A stretch of 64,000 nucleotides of DNA. It comes from Trebonia sp964581815 (lineage in GTDB: Bacteria; Actinomycetota; Actinomycetes; Streptosporangiales; Streptosporangiaceae). The DNA lies in contig CAZORE010000004.1 of NCBI GenBank assembly GCA_964581815.1, forward strand, positions 70,278-134,277. The letters are read 5' to 3'. Below are positions 60,114-64,000 of the stretch, in pieces. The translations under genes were made by a program, and so were the position numbers. Each line of letters begins with the position of its first letter. Within the stretch, counting starts at the first letter, position 1. The notes beneath the pieces are model-generated. The model was not told the DNA's origin, searched no databases, and saw only the letters and a list, made by a program, of their open reading frames with translations.

Positions 60114-61370
60114 ATGGGGGTCCTATCGCATACTGGTCCGGTGGCACAGGCAACTGACTCCGTCGGGGGTCAGGTCAAGCCCGCCGTGGGACGACGGTGG
60201 TCATACCGCCCGCGGGTAGCCGGGCCATCCGACCACGCCCTGCACTGGCTGGCCGGCTGGTACGCCATGGCACTGCGCCTGGGCGGCGCGGTCTTGTTCA
60301 CCGCGGTGGCCGTGCTTGCCGCGACGCGGCAGGTCTCCGGCTGGTGGCTGAGCGCGCCGTTGACCGGGCTGTGCGCGTGGTCGGCCTTCTTCTACTGGCA
60401 GGTCCGGCGGTCCGGGCTGACGACGGCCGTGGCCCTGGCCGACGCCGCGGTCATCTCGGCGGTCGCGCTTGTACAGCAGCACCTGGTCCCGGCCGTGCTG
60501 ATCTCGGACAACACGACCTGGATGCTCCCGCTCGCCTGCACGTCGATTTACATCCTGCAGATCGCGCTGGGGCCGGCCCTCGCGCTGCCCGGCGCCGCGA
60601 TGGTGGTCATCGCCTACGGGATCGGCGCCGGCCAGCTCGCCGATGGCTGGCTGCTCGTGGTGGAGACGATCGTCGCCGCCGGGCTGGTGGCGGTGATCCG
60701 CGGCGGCGCCAGGCAAGCGGACGCGAGCGTCGCCGTCAGCCTGGAGAACGAGCGGCGGATCCGGGCCGAGGAGGCGCGCCGCGCCGACGAGCGAGAGCAG
60801 CACCGCCAGCTGCACGACACCGTCCTGTCGACGCTCACCATGGTCGCGGCCGGTACCTTCGCCGAGCCGTCACCGGCGCTGACCGCGCAGGCGGCGCGGG
60901 ACCTGCAGGTGTTGCAAGGGCTCGCCGGCGCCCCGGCCGGGCCGGGCGGACGGGGCGGGCCGGGCCGGTGGGAAGAGTCCGGCGGGGCAGAGGAGCTGAG
61001 GGACCTGGGACCGCAGCTGGAGCGGGCCGCCGCGAGCACCGGGGACCTGGCGGTGCGGCTGAAGCTCGTCCCGGTCGCACTGCCGTCGCCGGTCGCGGAT
61101 CAGCTCGTCGCCTGCGTCGGCGAGGCGCTGCGTAACGTCGCGCAGCACGCCGGAACCGGCGCGGCGGAGGTGACCGTCACCGGCGGCACGGGCTGGGCAG
61201 TGGTCAAGGTGACCGACAGCGGGCGCGGGTTCGACCCGGCCGCCACCCCGCCATCCCGGCGGGGCATCCGCGAGTCGATCACCGGGCGGATGCTCGCGGC
61301 CGGCGGCCGGGCCGCGATTTCCAGTCGGCCCGGCGCGGGGACCACCGTCACCATAAGCTGGCCGGCATGA
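60114..61370 (+). CDS. Sensor histidine kinase
   Basis: About 418 residues from ATG 60114. Four to six membrane helices (about residues 45-205) lead to a coiled segment and the acceptor His in REQHRQLHDTVLSTLTMVAAG (about residue 240). The HATPase domain has VGEALRNVAQHAGTG (N box) and VKVTDSGRGFDP. It is the first of three overlapping genes: kinase, membrane partner, response regulator. The stop overlaps the next ATG by 4 bases. Confidence 0.88.
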   Translation: MGVLSHTGPVAQATDSVGGQVKPAVGRRWSYRPRVAGPSDHALHWLAGWYAMALRLGGAVLFTAVAVLAATRQVSGWWLSAPLTGLCAWSAFFYWQVRRSGLTTAVALADAAVISAVALVQQHLVPAVLISDNTTWMLPLACTSIYILQIALGPALALPGAAMVVIAYGIGAGQLADGWLLVVETIVAAGLVAVIRGGARQADASVAVSLENERRIRAEEARRADEREQHRQLHDTVLSTLTMVAAGTFAEPSPALTAQAARDLQVLQGLAGAPAGPGGRGGPGRWEESGGAEELRDLGPQLERAAASTGDLAVRLKLVPVALPSPVADQLVACVGEALRNVAQHAGTGAAEVTVTGGTGWAVVKVTDSGRGFDPAATPPSRRGIRESITGRMLAAGGRAAISSRPGAGTTVTISWPA

Positions 61371-62572
61371 CCCCGGTGCAGCCGGCGTTCATTCAGGCAA
61401 CGCCCGCGCAGCCGGCGCCCGAGCAGTCGACGCCGGCGCAGTCGACGTCGGCGCAGCCAACGCCGTTCCAGCCAGCGCCCGCGCAGTCGGCGCTGATGTC
61501 TGGCCGCTACCAGCGGGCGTTCACCATCGCCGTGGTCTTCCTCGTCGTCGGCTGGCATCTCGCCGGCGCGGGCGGCCAGTTGCTGCGCAACCGGCCGGAC
61601 TACGCCTCATTCGCGTTCCAGGGCGCCATGTGGCTGATCATGGCGCTGGCGATCGGCGCCGGCTCGTTCCTGGTGCTGCGCCGGGCGCTCGGCGGGCGCC
61701 AGGCCTGGGCGATCGCCGTGATCGTGCTGGCCGTGAGCACGGCCGCGGCGGCCGCCAGCCCGGCCAGCCAGATGCTGGCGCTCAACTGGGCGTGGGGAAG
61801 CGCCGGGTGGGCTGGCGTGCTCGTGCTGCTGCGCCGCCGGTTCAGCGAGCTTGCCGCTTTCCTCGCCGCCGAGGCCATCGCCGTCCTGTCCGTGCAGCTG
61901 TGGGACGGACTGCACCGCACCGACCTGGCCGGGTTCCTCGCCGTGTTCGCCTGGTCGACCGGCGCCCAGGTGGCCGTCGCCGCCGGGGTCAGGGCCCTGG
62001 ATGTCGCCGCCGACCAGGCCGCCGCGGCGGCCCGCAGCGAGGAGGCCGCGCGCGTGCGGGCCGCCAGCGCGGAGATCATCAGCATTGCCCGCCACGCCCG
62101 CTGGCTGACGCTGCAGGAAAGCGCCGTCCCACTGGTCGCCGAGCTGGCGGCGGGGACGGCCGACCCCGGCGACCCGCAGGTGCGCGTCAGGTGCGCCGTC
62201 CAGGCGGCCCGGCTGCGCCGGGTGCTCGCCGAGGGCGATGAGGTGCCGGGACCGCTGGTGCACGAACTGCAGGCCAGTGCCGACATCGCCGAGCGGCGCG
62301 GGGTGGCCGTCGAGATCGAGACGGCCGGGCCGCTGCCCCAGGTGCCCGGGCCAGCCCGGCGGGTGATCACCGACGCAGCCATCTTGATCCTGACCGCCGC
62401 GCGCAGCAAGGTGCGGATCACCTTGGCGGCGGTGGCCGCCGGAATCGCCGTCAGCTTCGTCGCCGATACCGGCACGGTCGTCCGGCTGCCCCCGTCCGGC
62501 GACGGGGTCGCTCTCGAGCAGCAGCAAGACGGCGGCACGCTCTGGGCGGAGGCGCGATGGAACAGCAGGTGA
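61367..62572 (+). CDS. Membrane protein resembling a degenerate sensor kinase
   Basis: 401 residues. The first 45 residues are Pro/Gln/Ala/Thr-rich repeats (QATPAQPAPEQSTPAQ). Five or six membrane helices follow (residues about 48-205), then a helical cytoplasmic stretch (AARSEEAARVRAASAEIISIARHARWL) and a C-terminal region that recalls an ATPase fold (VITDAAILILTAARSKVRITL) but lacks clear N, G1 or G2 boxes. Overlaps the kinase before it by 4 bases and the response regulator after it by 16. It may be an accessory or decoy subunit of the kinase (inference). Confidence 0.75.
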   Translation: MTPVQPAFIQATPAQPAPEQSTPAQSTSAQPTPFQPAPAQSALMSGRYQRAFTIAVVFLVVGWHLAGAGGQLLRNRPDYASFAFQGAMWLIMALAIGAGSFLVLRRALGGRQAWAIAVIVLAVSTAAAAASPASQMLALNWAWGSAGWAGVLVLLRRRFSELAAFLAAEAIAVLSVQLWDGLHRTDLAGFLAVFAWSTGAQVAVAAGVRALDVAADQAAAAARSEEAARVRAASAEIISIARHARWLTLQESAVPLVAELAAGTADPGDPQVRVRCAVQAARLRRVLAEGDEVPGPLVHELQASADIAERRGVAVEIETAGPLPQVPGPARRVITDAAILILTAARSKVRITLAAVAAGIAVSFVADTGTVVRLPPSGDGVALEQQQDGGTLWAEARWNSR

Positions 62573-63236
62573 CGGTCGCCATCATCGAAGATCACCCGGT
62601 CGTCACCGAGGGGGTGGCATCCTGGATCCGGTCCGATCCGGCCCAGCGGGTGCGACTGGTGCAGACCGCGCTTGACCTGACCGGGCTGCGCGACTCGGCG
62701 CGGCTCTGCGACGTGGTCATCTTGGACCTGGAGCTGTCCGGCGAGCTGGTCACCGCGCAGATACCCGAGCTGGTAGCGGCCGGGTACCGGGTGGTGGCCT
62801 TCTCCGGGCACAGCGACCCGGCGATCGTCATGGAGACGCTGGACAGCGGCGCGCACGCGTACGTGTCCAAGGACGAGGGCCGCGATCACCTGGTCGAGGC
62901 CGTGCTCGCCGCCGCCGCCGACCGCCCGTACGTCACCAGGTCGCAGGCCAGGGCGATACTCGCCGACCAGCGCCCGGCCCGGCCTGCGCTGTCCGACCAG
63001 GAACGGCAGGCGCTGCTGCTGTGGTTCCAGGGCATGTCGAAGGCATCGGTCGGGCGGCGCATGTCGGTCAGCGAGAACACCGTCCGGCAGTACATCAGCC
63101 GCGCCCGGGCCAAGTACGCGGCCACCGGCCGCAGCGCGCCGAGCAAGGACGCGCTGCTCGCCCGCGCGATCGAGGACGGCGTGATCAAACCGGGCGAGAT
63201 CATTCCTTACCAGTCATTCGCCCGCGGCGCGGCTGA
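62557..63236 (+). CDS. Response regulator with LuxR-type HTH; 3' end uncertain
   Basis: ATG 62557 follows GGAGG. The receiver has AIIEDHPVVTEGV, phospho-Asp in VVILDLELSG (about residue 50) and Lys in AYVSKDEG. The DNA-binding part is LSDQERQALLLWFQGMSKASVGRRMSVSENTVRQYISRARAKY. Similarity ends near AIEDGVIKPGEI. In frame it runs on to 63576, through a strong hairpin and the 3' end of the DinB gene on the other strand. TGA at 63234-63236 in another frame lies just before that hairpin, and I use it as the likely real end. Confidence 0.82.
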
Positions 63237-63242
63237 CGGTCC

Positions 63243-63289
63243 GAGCTTGGGGGACCCAGGCCACTCAATGGCCCGGGCCCCCCAAGCTC
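63243..63289. terminator. Large hairpin after the response regulator
   Basis: The arm 63243-63263 (starting GAGCTTGGGGG) pairs with 63269-63289 (ending CCCCCAAGCTC): 21-base arms with two A-C mismatches and a five-base loop CTCAA. No T-run follows, usual for high-GC terminators. It separates this operon from the convergent DinB gene. Confidence 0.75.
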
Positions 63290-63418
63290 CCCCCCACGGA
63301 CAGTTAGCATTCCTGATCACGGGCGCCGTTGTCATGACGCCCGATCGGGTGACACGGGGCGGTAGGTTCGGCCGCATGCTGGGAGATGATCCGCGGCCAG
63401 GGATCAGGCAGGCAAGGA

Positions 63419-63958
63419 TTACTGGCCGACGCGGCCGTCGATGCGCTCGCGGAGCAGGTCGGCGTGGCCGTTGTGGCGGGCGTACTCCTCGATCATGTGC
63501 ACGAGGATCTCGCGCAGCGACACGGGCTCGCCCTGGGAGTCGGTGCCGACGAAGTCGAAATCGTGGTCGGCGATGAACTCATCGGCGAACGCGGTTTCCG
63601 CGCGCCAGGCGGCCCAGGCCTCATCGACGCACGCCTGGTCGGGGACGGCGCCGTTGAAGTCGCCGTCCGGGTCGTCCGGTGTCTGGTAGCGCTTACCCTC
63701 GGGCCGCCCGGCGAAGCGGATCCTGAACCACGTGCGCTCGACCTCGGCCATGTGCCTGACCAGGCCGAGCAGGGACAGCGTGGACGGCTCCACCGACCGG
63801 CGGGCCAGTTGCCCCGCGTCGAGCCCTTCGCACTTGAGCTGCAGGGTGAGCCGCTGGCCGCGGAGGAACTCCGCCAGGGTGGCCCGCTCGCCGCCCAGCC
63901 GCGGCCCGCCCTCGCGCGGGTCGTCTACTGGGTCGATGAACAGGTCGGCCCGGTGCAT
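63419..63958 (-). CDS. DinB-family (DUF664) protein
   Basis: 179 residues. A four-helix-bundle metalloprotein: LAEFLRGQRLTLQLKCEGLDAGQLARRSVEPSTLSLLGLVRHMAEVERTWF has the first metal-site His in RHM, and ILVHMIEEYARHNGHADLLRERIDG ends with the HNGHAD motif. DUF664 proteins relate to mycothiol-dependent enzymes of actinomycetes. The exact reaction is unknown. ATG 63958; 41 bases upstream remain in the window and show nothing. Confidence 0.9.
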   Translation of the reverse strand: MHRADLFIDPVDDPREGGPRLGGERATLAEFLRGQRLTLQLKCEGLDAGQLARRSVEPSTLSLLGLVRHMAEVERTWFRIRFAGRPEGKRYQTPDDPDGDFNGAVPDQACVDEAWAAWRAETAFADEFIADHDFDFVGTDSQGEPVSLREILVHMIEEYARHNGHADLLRERIDGRVGQ

Positions 63959-64000
63959 GCCCGATACACTGCCCTTCCCATCGGGTATGCCCGGGGGGGT

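Noticed and set aside
1..64000. CRISPR arrays, tRNA and rRNA genes
   Set aside because: I saw no regularly spaced repeats of CRISPR size and no cloverleaf or rRNA-like segments while reading; a tRNA search program was not run.

Overview
The window is high-GC DNA with actinomycete-type gene starts (GTG as often as ATG, many 4-base GTGA/ATGA stop-start overlaps). A consensus DtxR/IdeR iron box, DUF3558 and DUF664 proteins, a PknD-like receptor kinase and an XRE regulator beside an HbhA-like gene all point to a soil Actinomycetota. The sequence does not let me place the genus.

Region 1 (1-25.2 kb) is a deoxyhexose catabolic island. A pentose/deoxyhexose-type ABC transporter (ATPase cut by the left edge, lipoprotein binding protein) sits with L-fuconate dehydratase. 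A LacI regulator, a cytoplasmic GH78 alpha-L-rhamnosidase, an ATPase-less CUT1 importer and an AraC regulator follow. Then come the full L-rhamnose genes on the minus strand: rhaT-rhaP-rhaQ-rhaS (importer), rhaM (mutarotase), rhaI (isomerase), rhaEW (aldolase/dehydrogenase) and rhaB (kinase). Four LacI-type sites with one consensus precede lacI, the CUT1 operon and rhaT (two sites), suggesting one regulon. A DUF2470 gene behind the iron box is embedded here.

Region 2 (25.4-38.7 kb) holds regulators and scattered enzymes: histidine phosphatase, MDR oxidoreductase/MarR pair with twin operators, a CAP-domain protein, LysR, a double Lrp regulator divergent from an MFS exporter, a luciferase-like monooxygenase, a two-component pair, and a Ser/Thr kinase with an extracellular YVTN propeller.

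Region 3 (38.7-49.6 kb): tandem-PAP2 phosphatase, DUF1206 protein and DAG-kinase-like enzyme (a lipid-phosphate group), amidase, HAD phosphatase, GNAT, adenylate kinase, HbhA-like protein with XRE regulator, RlmA-like rRNA methyltransferase, a relic of an oligopeptide ABC ATPase, a DUF3558 lipoprotein and an EamA exporter.

Region 4 (49.6-64 kb): a TnpB element that appears to have split the 5' end of a kynurenine-formamidase-like gene next to tryptophan 2,3-dioxygenase; an F420-type oxidoreductase; an AbiEii-type toxin remnant with its partner; a YceI/ABC exporter operon divergent from a two-component system; LigAB extradiol dioxygenase; a histidine kinase/degenerate partner/response regulator trio; and a DinB-family protein.

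Assembly matters for reading this window. Four runs of 100 N are present. In the three that fall inside genes the flanks overlap (24, 55 and 27 bases), and collapsing the overlap restores each reading frame. A roughly 200-base block of almost pure G and C runs at 46.07-46.27 kb also looks artificial. No rRNA, tRNA or CRISPR array was seen.
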